A stretch of DNA of 64,000 bases from Rossellomorea pakistanensis (GCF_016908495.1 NZ_JAFBDZ010000002.1:930001-994000), one strand, 5' to 3'. Counted from the stretch's first letter, positions 55,214 to 64,000 are shown. Program-made: numbers and translations. The notes: generated by a model not told the origin, from the letters alone.

Positions 55214-55393
55214 ATGAAGGGACTTAGCAGACTACTTTTGTTTTTTTATTTATTAATCATGGTTCTTTGGGTAGTGAATTCACATTATTTATTTTCAATC
55301 TGGGGTGTAACTGTTTGGTTACTAATTATACTTTTAGGTTTTGTTATCTATAAAAAGTTAAATAATTTTTTTATATTCTTAAGAAATTCGTAA
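55214..55393 (+). CDS. 59-aa two-helix membrane peptide
   Basis: ATG 55214 after AGGGGAG opens 59 codons: MKGLSRLLLFFYLLIMVLWV ... SIWGVTVWLLIILLGFVIYKKLNNF. Two hydrophobic helices with a short aromatic turn. The ribosome site and strong hydrophobic pattern support a real small membrane protein. No family recognised. Confidence 0.55.
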   Translation: MKGLSRLLLFFYLLIMVLWVVNSHYLFSIWGVTVWLLIILLGFVIYKKLNNFFIFLRNS

Positions 55394-55527
55394 AGGTATC
55401 TAATGACATAATGTTACTATTAGTGGTTTTAACGGCTGCTATCTTCTATGCAACAAGTTCTATGCCTTAATGACAAGTATAAAATTACACAAGAATACAC
55501 TAAGTATTTAGAGGAGTCTTAGGAGAT

Positions 55528-56115
55528 ATGCAGACATTTATATATATGGTTAGGCATGGAGATTCACCAAAAGAAGGAAATGAGAAAACAAGGGGATTAA
55601 CTGAAAAAGGGGAAAAAGATGCTCAATTAGTGGTAAGAGTATTGCAACAGGAGGGTATTGATATCGTTGTCTCTAGCCCGTACAACAGATCAATTTTAAC
55701 AGTACAATCACTTGCAGGGCAAATAGGTCAAGAAGTTTTAGTTGTTGAAGATCTTAAAGAGAGGGTTTTTACAACTGTAGAAAATAGGGTTTCTGATAAG
55801 GATTTATACCCTTTATTAAAGAAGTCATTCACCGATTCGAACTTTGCTCTAGCTGGAGCTGAATCAAATGCCACTTGTCAGAAAAGAGCAATAAAAGTTT
55901 TAAAAAAATTATTAAACGTCTACCAAGGAAGGAAAGTAGTATTAGGCACCCACGGAGCTATTATGACTTTGATGATGGGTTATTACGACCAAAAGTATGA
56001 TTTAGATTTTTTGCTTAATACTTCTAAGCCGGATATATATCGAATGGAATTTAATGGGGATATTTTGGTAGAAGTGAAAAGATTATGGGACCCTCATCGA
56101 ATCCATTCAAACTAA
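55528..56115 (+). CDS. histidine phosphatase family protein
   Basis: A 195-residue phosphoglycerate-mutase-like phosphatase. N-terminal VRHGDSPKEG holds the phosphorylated His; SSPYNRSILTVQ holds the second Arg; GTHGAIMTLMMGYYD holds the second His. Small variants of this family act on diverse phosphates; substrate unknown. GGAGTCTTAGGAG precedes the ATG. Confidence 0.88.
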   Translation: MQTFIYMVRHGDSPKEGNEKTRGLTEKGEKDAQLVVRVLQQEGIDIVVSSPYNRSILTVQSLAGQIGQEVLVVEDLKERVFTTVENRVSDKDLYPLLKKSFTDSNFALAGAESNATCQKRAIKVLKKLLNVYQGRKVVLGTHGAIMTLMMGYYDQKYDLDFLLNTSKPDIYRMEFNGDILVEVKRLWDPHRIHSN

Positions 56116-56292
56116 TCTTTCACGATCAGACAGGATAGTAGAAGAGATTTTTGATTTACAATAATGTAAATGTCATTCACAAATGATACGAAAGTACCAT
56201 TTTTTGTATTGTCATTAACAAATAAGATTGAAGTGTAATCATACATTAAAAAGTCATCACTAAAGAAACTAAAAATAAAAGGGGATAGGAAT

Positions 56293-56478
56293 ATGGGTTT
56301 TTGGTATTTTTTAATATTATTTATAGGATTGTTCCTAGTTATAAAAGGAATTCTTATGAAAAAACCAGTTAAAAAGATTAGCTTGGTATTTATGGGTTTA
56401 CTCTGTATTTCATTCTCCATTTTTATGTTCTCACCAGGTAGTGCAGAGATAATTTCAGATTTACTGAACTTGAACTAG
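56293..56478 (+). CDS. 61-aa membrane protein
   Basis: Two hydrophobic helices (residues 3-19 and 30-48) separated by KKPVKKI. AAAAGGGGATAGG precedes the ATG. Unknown function. Confidence 0.55.
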   Translation: MGFWYFLILFIGLFLVIKGILMKKPVKKISLVFMGLLCISFSIFMFSPGSAEIISDLLNLN

Positions 56479-56593
56479 GTTCCCTATTTATTAGTCATTG
56501 TAAAAATTAACTTACATGTTTTCTCTTGAATTAAAATAAAACTATTAAACAATTGGGCGCTTATCTGTAATAAGCGTCTTGTATTGAACAACG

Positions 56594-56621
56594 ATGGACT
56601 GTCTAAGCAGTCCATTTTCTT
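56594..56621 (+). terminator. hairpin terminator
   Basis: ATGGACTG and CAGTCCAT form a perfect 8-bp stem with six-base loop followed by TTTTCTT. Another hairpin (GGGCGCTTA/TAAGCGTCT, 56555-56580) stands just before it. Confidence 0.7.
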
Positions 56622-56717
56622 GGTTCTAAATCAGTTATATGACAGGATGGTAAAAGAAAGGGTTTTTTTGCTCTAACTTGAATATTTATGAAGTATAGTA
56701 CGATTTAGGGGGATTCT

Positions 56718-56984
56718 ATGAAGAAGAGTTTGCAATTATTTGGTTTTGTTTTATTTATTTCAGGCACTGTGTTATTTGGTATTATGCATCTGGCAATTGC
56801 TTTATTCATCCCTAATTTGGGAGGTTGGAGTGATCCTCCTGGTAAGTTCGTGGTGGTGCTTAATGAAATTATGGGATGGGTTCCCTATGTGTTAAGCATT
56901 ATATTTATGTTGATTGGAGGATTTATTCTTATATATGATTTATGGGAAACTAAACAAAAAGAAACAGATTCAATTTCTCACTAA
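56718..56984 (+). CDS. 88-aa membrane protein
   Basis: Two membrane helices (residues 5-32 and 55-77) with the loop NLGGWSDPPGKFVVVLNEIMGWVP between. AGGGGG precedes the ATG. Similar short proteins occur in bacilli without known function. Confidence 0.6.
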   Translation: MKKSLQLFGFVLFISGTVLFGIMHLAIALFIPNLGGWSDPPGKFVVVLNEIMGWVPYVLSIIFMLIGGFILIYDLWETKQKETDSISH

Positions 56985-57288
56985 TTGGGTTCGTTAATTC
57001 AAAAACTGATAACAATCGTACACAGCTTACTTCTTCCACAATCGGACACAAATCGGGAATAAGATTTGCCCTCTTTCTTGATTTTAAGGATCATTTAACG
57101 AAGCAATAGCGACAGACCATGAGTATCTTTTAGGATTATCTTGAAAACAAGCCTTTATGAAAAGGCCATATTCTTGAGCAACACTTTAAAGGAAGTTGGA
57201 TCTTTTTGTTAGATTATAGAGGTGATAAACGATCGGGGCAGGATAGTTACACTATTTTCTTGAATTAAGTTATGAATGGGGGATTTTA
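56985..57288. other. gene-free stretch of about 300 bases
   Basis: No supportable ORF or repeat; the final 20 bases contain the ribosome site (GGGGGA) of the next gene. Confidence 0.4.
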
Positions 57289-57912
57289 TTGAAAACACTT
57301 AACAAATTGCCAAAAAGTAACCCAAGTTTACATTTGGAACTAATTAAAAATGGATGGATTCCAATGAAAGAACCTAAGAATTTAATAAGTGCTATTTTGT
57401 TATCTACCCCTTTAATGATTGTCGCTGCAATCATCTCTATTGGAGTAATAAATATCTTTTCCACTATTTCTTTGAGCGAATTTGGACTGACATCTGATTC
57501 GATATCAATAACAATTAACTTAGGTATTATTTTTTTGCTAATCTTGCTTTTAATACTTCACGAATTACTTCATTTGATTTTTATTCCTAATTTTATTAAA
57601 TCAGAAAAAACATATATAGGACTTACTCAGTTCGGGGGTTTTGTGATTACGGAAGAAGAGATTTCAAAATCAAGATATATCTTCATTACACTTGCTCCTT
57701 TCATGATTATTTCAATAATTTTGCCATTAATATTAGGTGTATTTGGACTATTAACAACGACATTGAAGTTTCTGATAATCCTAAACTCAATGGCATCCTC
57801 AGTTGATATGTTTAATCTTCTTCTTATAATTAAACAGGTACCGAAAAATGCAACTCTAAAAAGTAATGGACCAGACACTTATTGGAAAAACGTACAAATG
57901 AAAGAAAAGTAA
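57289..57912 (+). CDS. DUF3267-type putative zinc metalloprotease
   Basis: A 207-residue membrane protein. Helix at residues 30-55, then a second helix carrying the HExxH motif LILHELLHLIF (residues 84-94), a conserved TQFGGFVITEEEISKSRYIFITLAPF segment and further helices. DUF3267 proteins are predicted membrane zincins. TTG start with GGGGGAT upstream. Substrate unknown. Confidence 0.78.
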   Translation: MKTLNKLPKSNPSLHLELIKNGWIPMKEPKNLISAILLSTPLMIVAAIISIGVINIFSTISLSEFGLTSDSISITINLGIIFLLILLLILHELLHLIFIPNFIKSEKTYIGLTQFGGFVITEEEISKSRYIFITLAPFMIISIILPLILGVFGLLTTTLKFLIILNSMASSVDMFNLLLIIKQVPKNATLKSNGPDTYWKNVQMKEK

Positions 57913-57940
57913 CGGAAGTCATTTCATTTAAAGGAAGCTT

Positions 57941-57975
57941 TTCTACAATATCTGTGCGGCATAATTATTGTAGAA
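57941..57975. repeat. inverted repeat behind the DUF3267 gene
   Basis: TTCTACAAT and ATTGTAGAA are perfect complements with a 17-base loop, followed at once by GCTCT...AGAGAGC with TTTT, which probably ends transcription. Confidence 0.6.
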
Positions 57976-58203
57976 CGCTCTTTCGTATTAGAGAGCTTTT
58001 CAGGAATAAAAGTGCAGTCAACACAGTAAAACAATCTTCCGCAATAGGTCGCGATAATTTAATACGCGATTTTTGGATGAATTAAATCATTGTAAGGATT
58101 AAAAATTTTGAAATGAATGCGGTTAAAGTAAATTATAACTGCCGGTCACATATATGATAAAGTAATAAGTGAAAATTTGACAGTGTTTTAGGAGCTAAGT
58201 TAT

Positions 58204-58596
58204 ATGGAATATCTAAGTTATTCGCAAAAAAGAATGAGTGCAAAAGATATAATACCACTTTATAAAGACGTAAATTGGTGGCCAGAAAGAAAAGAAAGTG
58301 ATATAGAAAAGATGCTCCAATTAGGAAGTTCTGTTGGTGCTTGGAAAGATGGAAGACTTGTCGGATTTGCAAGAGCAATAACAGACGGAAAATTCCGAGC
58401 CTATATTGAAGATGTAGTAGTAATTAGTAGTCTACAAAAAACAGGTATTGGAAAGATTCTTGTAGCTAAACTACTAAATGAACTGAATCATATTGATGTA
58501 ATTAGTTTGTTTTGTAGCGAAGAGCTAATCCCTTTTTATGATCAAAACCATTTTAAATACAGCAAATCTCAATTTGTTATGCATAGAAAAAATTAA
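58204..58596 (+). CDS. GNAT family N-acetyltransferase
   Basis: A 130-residue GNAT: WKDGRLVGFARAITDGKFRAYIEDVVVISSLQKTGIGKILVAKLL contains the acetyl-CoA loop (Q-x-TGIGK, a Q/R-x-x-G-x-G/A variant). Short, single-domain; acceptor unknown. GGAG precedes the ATG. Confidence 0.85.
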   Translation: MEYLSYSQKRMSAKDIIPLYKDVNWWPERKESDIEKMLQLGSSVGAWKDGRLVGFARAITDGKFRAYIEDVVVISSLQKTGIGKILVAKLLNELNHIDVISLFCSEELIPFYDQNHFKYSKSQFVMHRKN

Positions 58597-58620
58597 TATT
58601 CTCATAGTAGAGGTACTCAA

Positions 58621-59148
58621 ATGGATAAGAAAGTTATCATCGAAACTTATAAGGAATATTGGCAGATACAATTTGAAGAAGAGAAAAAATCTATAACTGA
58701 AATTTTGAGTGGCCAATTTATAGCTATTGAACATATAGGAAGTACCTCAATTGAAGGTTTAGGAGCTAAACCTATTCTTGATATTGCAATCGGAGTAGAG
58801 AAATTAAAAGTTACCAACGAATATATAAAACCGTTAGCAAAAATAGGTTATGAGTTTGTTGATCACGAGGAATTTCCTGAACGGAGGTTTTTTAGAAAAG
58901 GGGAATGGAGAGCTGGTACGCACCATGTACATATCTATGAATTCAAGAGTGAACATTGGAATAACCATATCTTGTTTAGAAACTATTTGAGAGAAAACAC
59001 TGCAATACTTAAAGAGTATGAACAACTTAAGAAAAAACTAGCCAAAGAATTTACTTTTGACAGGGTTAAGTATACTCAAGGAAAATCAAATTTCATTCAA
59101 AATGTTATTAAGAAAGCAAAGAAGGAAGCAGAAACGTCAGTACACTAA
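58621..59148 (+). CDS. GrpB/UPF0157 family protein
   Basis: A 175-residue member of the GrpB (nucleotidyltransferase-fold) family. IAIEHIGSTSIEGLGAKPILDIAIGV carries the GS-x-D-x-D-like active-site pattern, and GTHHVHIYEFKSEHWNNHILFRNYLREN is the conserved second half. Exact reaction unknown. It begins 24 bases after the GNAT gene, so they may be co-transcribed. Confidence 0.87.
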   Translation: MDKKVIIETYKEYWQIQFEEEKKSITEILSGQFIAIEHIGSTSIEGLGAKPILDIAIGVEKLKVTNEYIKPLAKIGYEFVDHEEFPERRFFRKGEWRAGTHHVHIYEFKSEHWNNHILFRNYLRENTAILKEYEQLKKKLAKEFTFDRVKYTQGKSNFIQNVIKKAKKEAETSVH

Positions 59149-59306
59149 GCGATAAGATTTTTGTTAGAGTTAAAGATTGACTTTTAACCAATCGAGGAAA
59201 ATAGCTGAAGATCGGCTGGGTGATTTTTAGCTATTTTCTTTGTTTCGTTAAAGGACAGGTTTACTGGAACCAATTGATATTGTTCTATAAAATTAGGAGG
59301 ATTAAA

Positions 59307-59486
59307 TTGAAGAAGGAAGAATCAAATATGCCAAAGAAGATACTGTTTAATTTAATTCTTGTTATTATCCTCTTAATAGTTACAAAAATGTTTTATGATG
59401 AAAGACATTCAAATAATTACATAGGTTTGTTGTTATTGATCATTTTCTGGATGTTTAGAAGTATGTACGATTTTTCGAGAACATAA
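59307..59486 (+). CDS. 59-aa membrane protein
   Basis: TTG 59307 stands six bases after AGGAGG and gives a 59-residue protein with one or two helices (KKILFNLILVIILLIVTKMFY and YIGLLLLIIFWMF). An ATG at 59328 is an alternative; the longer frame from 59220 lacks a ribosome site. Unknown function. Confidence 0.55.
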   Translation: MKKEESNMPKKILFNLILVIILLIVTKMFYDERHSNNYIGLLLLIIFWMFRSMYDFSRT

Positions 59487-60005
59487 GAGAAGGGAAAAAG
59501 AAGTTAGCGTTGCTAGATTTATTTCTAGTAACTGTTGGTTTTGGCTTATTGCTTTGGCAAGCATCAAATTTCTAGCTTAATAGCTTTTTAGCTTATTTCA
59601 TTATAAAGGCAAAATTGAAGATCCAGCCGGACGATTTCCGACTATTTTTTATTCAGCAATCGCGCCATTTAGGTTGCGAAATGTTCCTAGCTCAGATGAA
59701 ATGTAGTCACACAATTTTGGTAAAGGTTAGGCAGTTTAATATTTCTAAAACTGAAGGGTTACTTCAAGGAGTCGAATAAGGAGGTAACGCTCGAAAAGGT
59801 TCCCCTTGCTAAACCTTTTCGAGGATATGCAAAATATCTTTATTGTAATCTTTTTGCTCATTACTCTAGGTGAGATTAGTCAGACATGAGTCTTTCAGAT
59901 CATTGATTGATTAAGAATCAGCAGGAATTTTGGGAAGAAAATTGAATTAGTAATAAGCTCTCATCACTCCAACTACAAGACAAATTCAGTAAAGGGTTTG
60001 AAAAG
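59487..60005. other. gene-free stretch with a perfect inverted repeat
   Basis: No gene can be supported. CTCGAAAAGGTT (59790-59801) and AACCTTTTCGAG (59812-59823) are perfect 12-base complements with a 10-base loop and no T run. A short hydrophobic reading (LLDLFLVTVGFGLLLWQ) near 59.5 kb lacks a start and may be a remnant. Confidence 0.45.
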
Positions 60006-60929
60006 ATGAAAACTAAATTTATTATAATCATTATCCTTTTTTTATCCTTGTTAACATTGACTAGCTGTGTCAGCTCAGAGGGTGAAAAATTTATAGAACA
60101 ATCTGAAACCCAAGAACAGGCTAAGAAAATGGTTGAAGAAGAACTTCTAGAATATGGCCTCCCTATTGAGATAAATGGTAATGTATTTTACAAGCATGCT
60201 GGTAAAAAAAGGTTAGAAAATAGGATTGCAGTTGATTATAAGACTTTGAACAAGCCTGAATTTTATGGAAGAGCCTTTGTTGAAGTGGATATAGAAAACA
60301 ATCCACGTACACTACAAAAGGTTATTGATAAAGGAATTATAGAAGAAGCGGGCTATGATTTATATAATACGGCACTTGTACATGTCTTTCCTTTAGCGTA
60401 CGAATCTTCCCTTAAAAAGACAAAGCAGATGAATCGTTATTTTCCGAAATTAGAATTCGTGGGCCATTCAGACATGGAAAATAAATTAAAAATATATGTT
60501 AAATTAAAGCTAGATAAAGGGCAGTTCATGCAAAAATCTTTATTGAAAGATTTAATCAGGGATTACTCAAAGAACAACTTTAATCAACCTAACGAAGAAG
60601 AAGCAAAAAAACTAATCGATAAATATATGATTCTAGCAGTTGATCCGAATGGCGGCACAAAGATTCTCCCGGAAATTAATCTGGAATACGCATACAGTGG
60701 AAACTTTAGTAACAAACAGATGGATAAGCTTTTAGATGAATTACTTTTAATAAATGGGCTGCCATATGGAATCTACTCTATAACTGTCAATGCCGATGGA
60801 TTTTTAGAGGAGGAAAGCAAAACATATAATCAAGACGCATTTGGAAACAAGTATCCGCAATTTGTAGGATACTTAAAAATAGATAAGGAAAATAAACTGA
60901 AAAGTGTAATAAAGTATTTTCAAAACTGA
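60006..60929 (+). CDS. putative lipoprotein of unknown function
   Basis: A 307-residue precursor with basic N-terminus, hydrophobic core FIIIIILFLSLLTL and lipobox LTSC (Cys 21), so Lgt-modified and membrane-anchored outside. The mature part is polar and mixed alpha/beta, with two copies of a similar motif (LEYGLPIEINGNVFY and LLINGLPYGIYSITVN) suggesting a duplicated domain. No known domain recognised. Confidence 0.75.
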   Translation: MKTKFIIIIILFLSLLTLTSCVSSEGEKFIEQSETQEQAKKMVEEELLEYGLPIEINGNVFYKHAGKKRLENRIAVDYKTLNKPEFYGRAFVEVDIENNPRTLQKVIDKGIIEEAGYDLYNTALVHVFPLAYESSLKKTKQMNRYFPKLEFVGHSDMENKLKIYVKLKLDKGQFMQKSLLKDLIRDYSKNNFNQPNEEEAKKLIDKYMILAVDPNGGTKILPEINLEYAYSGNFSNKQMDKLLDELLLINGLPYGIYSITVNADGFLEEESKTYNQDAFGNKYPQFVGYLKIDKENKLKSVIKYFQN

Positions 60930-60983
60930 ATAGTAGCCTGTTCAATGGTGGTTTGTCGCAAGTAAGATAAAATTATCTTCAAC

Positions 60984-61015
60984 GGGCGCATTTCCTAAAA
61001 AGATGCGTCTTTTTT
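60984..61015 (+). terminator. terminator of the lipoprotein gene
   Basis: GGGCGCAT pairs with ATGCGTC and is followed by seven T. A very similar hairpin (GGGCGCATTTCT/AGAAATGCGCTC) stands at 61399-61427. Confidence 0.75.
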
Positions 61016-61116
61016 GCAGGGATTGTAGGGTAATAGATGGAAAAAATTATGTGAGTATTTTAGATTTATGACATTGGTGAAGGGAACTTCCACAATATGG
61101 AGAACAATTACTCTAA

Positions 61117-61377
61117 AAAACTAAAGATTATATTGATGATTTAGTTGATTACAATTATTTTAATGGTGCTGTTCTTGTTAGTTATAAAGGAGATGTATTA
61201 ATTAAGGAAGGGTGTGGAAGTTCGTCATTTCAGTATGACATTCCAAATAACCCCTCTACAAAATTTCGTATTGGTTCGTTGACAAAAGCTTTTACTGCAA
61301 TGGCTATTTTAAAACTTCATCAGCAAGGTAGTTTGGATATTGAAAATTACTTTAATCGAACCTTAAATAATCAATGA
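61117..61377 (+). pseudogene. N-terminal fragment of a beta-lactamase-family serine hydrolase
   Basis: The open frame reads YIDDLVDYNYFNGAVLVSYKGDVLIKEG ... IGSLTKAFTAMAILKLHQQGSLDIENYF and stops at 61375. This is the start of a class C beta-lactamase/esterase-like protein, with the nucleophile motif S-L-T-K, but the rest (Tyr and HxG motifs, some 250 residues) is missing and no start codon is evident. A terminator-like hairpin follows directly. Truncated at both ends. Confidence 0.7.
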
Positions 61378-61398
61378 TATTTCACGTTATTCTCAATC

Positions 61399-61430
61399 GG
61401 GCGCATTTCTGCAACAAGAAATGCGCTCTT
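61399..61430 (+). terminator. hairpin after the serine-hydrolase fragment
   Basis: GGGCGCATTTCT and AGAAATGCGCTC are complementary (one G-T) with a six-base loop and a TT-rich tail. Confidence 0.6.
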
Positions 61431-61598
61431 CTTAATGAACTTAGCCATTTAATTAAGGAACACCCTTGATAAACAGAACCCCATTGTTAGTAACTTAAAT
61501 AGTCTTAGTAAAGGGTTGAAATTTAATCCATAACACATATCAAATTTATGTAAACTTTTTAATTAGTAATTCGTCTTATATCTGAAGGGTGGTAAAGA

Positions 61599-61984
61599 AT
61601 GAATGGTCCGGATCAATTGAAAGAATTAAATACTGAAATGAATTTCGTTTATCGATATTTAAGGAAGTTAGGAATATCTCATGAAGATTCTCAAGATGTG
61701 GTACAAGAAACCGCATATAAATTCTTGATGTATTATGACTCTATTAAGACAAAAAAAATAAGAAGTTGGTTAATTCGGGTAGCGTTGAATTTTCATCATG
61801 ACCAGTATCGAAAGAATAAACGGATACAACTGGGGTTTCAGGATGAGCAAATAATATTGCAATCAAAAGAGCTACCTGAAGATGTTCTAATTTCTAATGA
61901 AAAGTGGTCAGATATTGAACGAGTATTAAATAAATTAAAGCCACAGTATAAAGAACTAATTCTTCTAAAATATTTAAATGACTG
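61599..61984 (+). pseudogene. truncated ECF-type sigma factor (region 2 only)
   Basis: From ATG 61599 (GGGTGG upstream) about 127 codons read as a sigma-70 family protein: NFVYRYLRKLGISHEDSQDVVQETAYKFLMYYDSIKTKKIRSWLIRVALNFHHDQYRKNKR is region 2, and [23 protein letters not shown] begins region 4. After LND the frame runs into an antisense BstA fragment, so the DNA-binding helix-turn-helix is lost; the ORF itself continues to 62126 with meaningless sequence. Confidence 0.8.
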
Positions 61985-62080
61985 TCGGCAACGTGATGAA
62001 CCACTTGGCGAATGGTCCACCCATCAGAGCGATAAGCTGTATCTAACTGCTCATCGCTTAACTTTCCAAAGGATAACGCA
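61975..62080 (-). pseudogene. internal fragment of a BstA/DinB-family transferase
   Basis: The minus strand reads [35 protein letters not shown], the conserved N-terminal part of YfiT/BstA-like DinB proteins with metal-binding His in [11 protein letters not shown]. Nothing of the family lies on either side, so it is a fragment of about 35 codons fused tail-to-tail with the sigma-factor remnant. Confidence 0.75.
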
Positions 62081-62155
62081 AATCCATTCAAATAACCCCT
62101 CTCTATACTTAATAGTGGTATTGTAGATAAATAAATATTTAATTTTAACGTATAT

Positions 62156-62371
62156 TCATTCGAATACAGGACGCATAAAGCTTCTCTCATAACTTAAAAT
62201 ACATTTAGTTTCTTCTGCAAATTTATAAGCTTCTTGACACTCTGCATCCAATGCCATTTTTACTCGGTACTCTTCATATGCTGCTAAACTTGGGAAAGTG
62301 AATAAGGCATAAGCAATATTATTAGCACCTTCATGTGGAAGGAAATAACCATGATGTGAAATAAGAACCAT
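62156..62371 (-). pseudogene. C-terminal part of a NIPSNAP-family protein
   Basis: The minus strand encodes [65 protein letters not shown], the C-terminal half of a NIPSNAP domain. The same frame is open some 20 codons further (to about 62.43 kb) but then meets a stop, and the N-terminal strand of the domain is missing. Probably truncated; ATG 62371 lacks a ribosome site. Confidence 0.6.
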
Positions 62372-62466
62372 TTTTGGTTGTAAGGATTTCCCCCAACATA
62401 TACGGTTGTTGCTCTTTTTTTACTGGTTTTCCATTAGTTGCCTCGGGTTCAGATGCTTATGTTTGG

Positions 62467-62494
62467 TTGACGACACACGTTTAGATGGTATAGA
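62467..62494 (+). promoter_or_regulatory. promoter of the sensor kinase gene
   Basis: TTGACG at 62467-62472 and TATAGA at 62489-62494, spacing 16, about 67 bases before the GTG start. Confidence 0.55.
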
Positions 62495-62560
62495 TTAGAC
62501 AATTATATAACGACTATAGATCCTCACCATCCATAGCTTCCTAGAAAGGGGATTTTTGAA

Positions 62561-64000
62561 GTGAATAGCATCCAAAGCCGTTTGTTACTGATGTTGCTCA
62601 TATTTATCCTTTTCCCCTATTTCTTATCTGTGTTGCTCATTTATGGCTACACTAAAAATAGTGTAGAAAAGCATGAACTTGCCAATAGTCAGGAACAGAT
62701 AGAAGAGAGCTTAGAAGAATTGCAGCAATACTTTAATGAAATGTTAGATCTTCCTTACCTATTGTACCGTGACGCAGATTTGTTCCGTATTTTTAAAAAT
62801 GAGGTGGAAGATTCCAGTTATTTAGAAAAAAGCATTCAGAATTTTTATTTGATGCGTAAGGAAATCCGCCAAGTCCGCTTCTATATAGATAGAGGGAAAG
62901 AGTCATTCACAGTTTATAACGCTATGGTCAGTGTCCGTAAATCAAAGCCTGCCTTCTTAAAACAACCTTATATTAAACAACTATACCAGTCGAACGTCAA
63001 GCATATTATCGAACCGCCACATCCTATAAAGAATTATAATAATGCAGCAATTGTTCCCAAAACTGATCAAACAAAAGTGATTACCTTTCACCATAAAATA
63101 ACCGATGTGTTTACAGGAGAATTTCTCGGTGTTATCTCCATGGATGTTGAACTGAATAAATTTGCTCAAATTGCCGATGACTTGATCAAAGAAAAAGAAG
63201 AGTCTGTGTATCTATTGAATGAAAATGATCAAGTGATTTACAGCAGTAACACTAAGCTGATCGGTCACTATGCTTCTACTGAGTTAAAAAAACAGCTACA
63301 ACAAAAAGAAGGCGTGAACGACGATATCCTCCTATCTAAAACATTATCAGCCCCATTAAGTGAATGGAAATTGGTGGAAATTACCCCTAGTGAAGTTCTG
63401 TTCCATGAGGTTCGGCAAACCGCCTATACAAGTATTGTGGTCGGTTTGGGAGTCGGAGCCTTAGGGTTGATGATGATAAGTGTGATTACCTATAAAATCA
63501 CCCATCCGATCAAGCGGCTAACCAGAAAGGTGCGTACCATTGACGGTGGTCATACCGAGATACCTTTTGATGACAAAAGGCATGATGAGGTCGGTTATTT
63601 GGAAAAGCATATGAAAGACATGATGGATCGCATTAACCTCCATATTGACCGGGAATATAAGTTGGAAATTGAAAATAAGGAAAACCAGTTTAAAGCTTTA
63701 AAATCACAAGTGAATCCGCATTTCTTATTCAATGCTCTTCAATCCATCGGTGCCGTGGCTTTAAGATCAAATGCCCCAAATGTGTATCAGCTGGTGACAT
63801 CATTATCAAGGATGATGCGATATTCTATGAAGGCGAACGAATGGGTCCAAGTTAAAGAAGAAATGAATTATATAGAAAGCTACCTCTCCCTTCAAATGGA
63901 ACGGTTTCGTAATAATATTTATTATTCAGTACAAATAAGCACTGAGGTTTTTGAGATGAAGATTCCCAGCATGATTTTGCAGCCACTTGTTGAGAATTTC
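62561..64000 (+). CDS. YesM-type sensor histidine kinase (3' end outside window)
   Basis: 480 codons are open to the edge. TM helix 1 (residues 7-33), an extracellular sensor domain of about 250 residues, TM helix 2 (SIVVGLGVGALGLMMISVITY, near 290-310), HAMP linker (THPIKRLTRKVRTIDGGHTEIPFDDKRHDEVGYLEKHM), then the His_kinase domain with phospho-acceptor QVNPHFLFNALQSIG and the start of the ATPase N box (PSMILQPLVENF). GTG 62561 follows GAAAGGGGA. Such kinases pair with AraC-type YesN regulators and usually sense sugars; the partner should lie beyond the window. Confidence 0.9.
   Translation, partial: MNSIQSRLLLMLLIFILFPYFLSVLLIYGYTKNSVEKHELANSQEQIEESLEELQQYFNEMLDLPYLLYRDADLFRIFKNEVEDSSYLEKSIQNFYLMRKEIRQVRFYIDRGKESFTVYNAMVSVRKSKPAFLKQPYIKQLYQSNVKHIIEPPHPIKNYNNAAIVPKTDQTKVITFHHKITDVFTGEFLGVISMDVELNKFAQIADDLIKEKEESVYLLNENDQVIYSSNTKLIGHYASTELKKQLQQKEGVNDDILLSKTLSAPLSEWKLVEITPSEVLFHEVRQTAYTSIVVGLGVGALGLMMISVITYKITHPIKRLTRKVRTIDGGHTEIPFDDKRHDEVGYLEKHMKDMMDRINLHIDREYKLEIENKENQFKALKSQVNPHFLFNALQSIGAVALRSNAPNVYQLVTSLSRMMRYSMKANEWVQVKEEMNYIESYLSLQMERFRNNIYYSVQISTEVFEMKIPSMILQPLVENF

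Noticed and set aside
61985-62126. C-terminal extension of the sigma factor
   Set aside because: The frame is antisense to a recognisable BstA fragment; the continuation is not a sigma region 4.

Overview
The window is a chromosomal segment of a spore-forming Bacillaceae (Bacillus sensu lato). Gene order follows Bacillus subtilis over long stretches: uvrA-yvlABCD, hprK-lgt-yvoD-ppaX-yvoF-hisZGDBHAFI, yvcD-trxB-yvcI-rapZ-mgfK-whiA-crh-clpP, and rpoN-cggR-gapA-pgk-tpiA-gpmI-eno-secG-est-rnr-smpB-ssrA. HPr kinase, Crh, CggR, a CtsR box and the tmRNA tag GKSNNNLALAA all fit a low-GC Gram-positive host.

Layout. 1-3.1 kb: the 3' end of uvrA, then an envelope-stress operon yvlABCD behind a textbook sigma-W promoter. 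3.1-8 kb: a leaderless SPOR-domain amidase, then hprK-lgt-yvoD-ppaX-yvoF. 8-15 kb: the whole histidine operon, with a palindromic GGGACGGTTCT repeat between hisD and hisB and more copies downstream. 15-23.2 kb: a small lipoprotein, the TPR protein YvcD, trxB, the rapZ cluster, crh and clpP, the last behind a CtsR-controlled promoter.

23.4-33.3 kb is a degenerate genomic island in a tRNA-Arg(CCG) gene. It is bounded by 69-bp perfect direct repeats of the tRNA and carries a decayed tyrosine integrase, a zinc-ribbon/272-aa gene pair, a decayed IS1182-like element, several broken small genes and an intact 633-aa protein ending in a HEPN-like R-x4-H motif. The last two intact units are the best candidates for an undescribed defence-type system.

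33.3-49 kb is core again: sigma-54 (rpoN), a glutaredoxin-like protein, and the glycolytic operon with its CggR operator, followed by secG, est, rnr, smpB and ssrA. The tmRNA gene is interrupted in its T-loop by a 282-nt group I intron without an ORF, the most striking single feature here.

50-55 kb is a sigma-54 regulon in miniature: an AAA+ activator with PrpR-like N-terminus and PAS domain, an excellent -24/-12 promoter, an isoaspartyl dipeptidase and an NhaC-type antiporter. 55-64 kb is loosely packed with small membrane proteins, a histidine phosphatase, a DUF3267-type zincin, a GNAT, a GrpB-family protein and a lipoprotein. It then holds a graveyard of gene fragments (serine hydrolase, sigma factor, BstA/DinB, NIPSNAP) and ends in a YesM-type sensor kinase that runs off the window.
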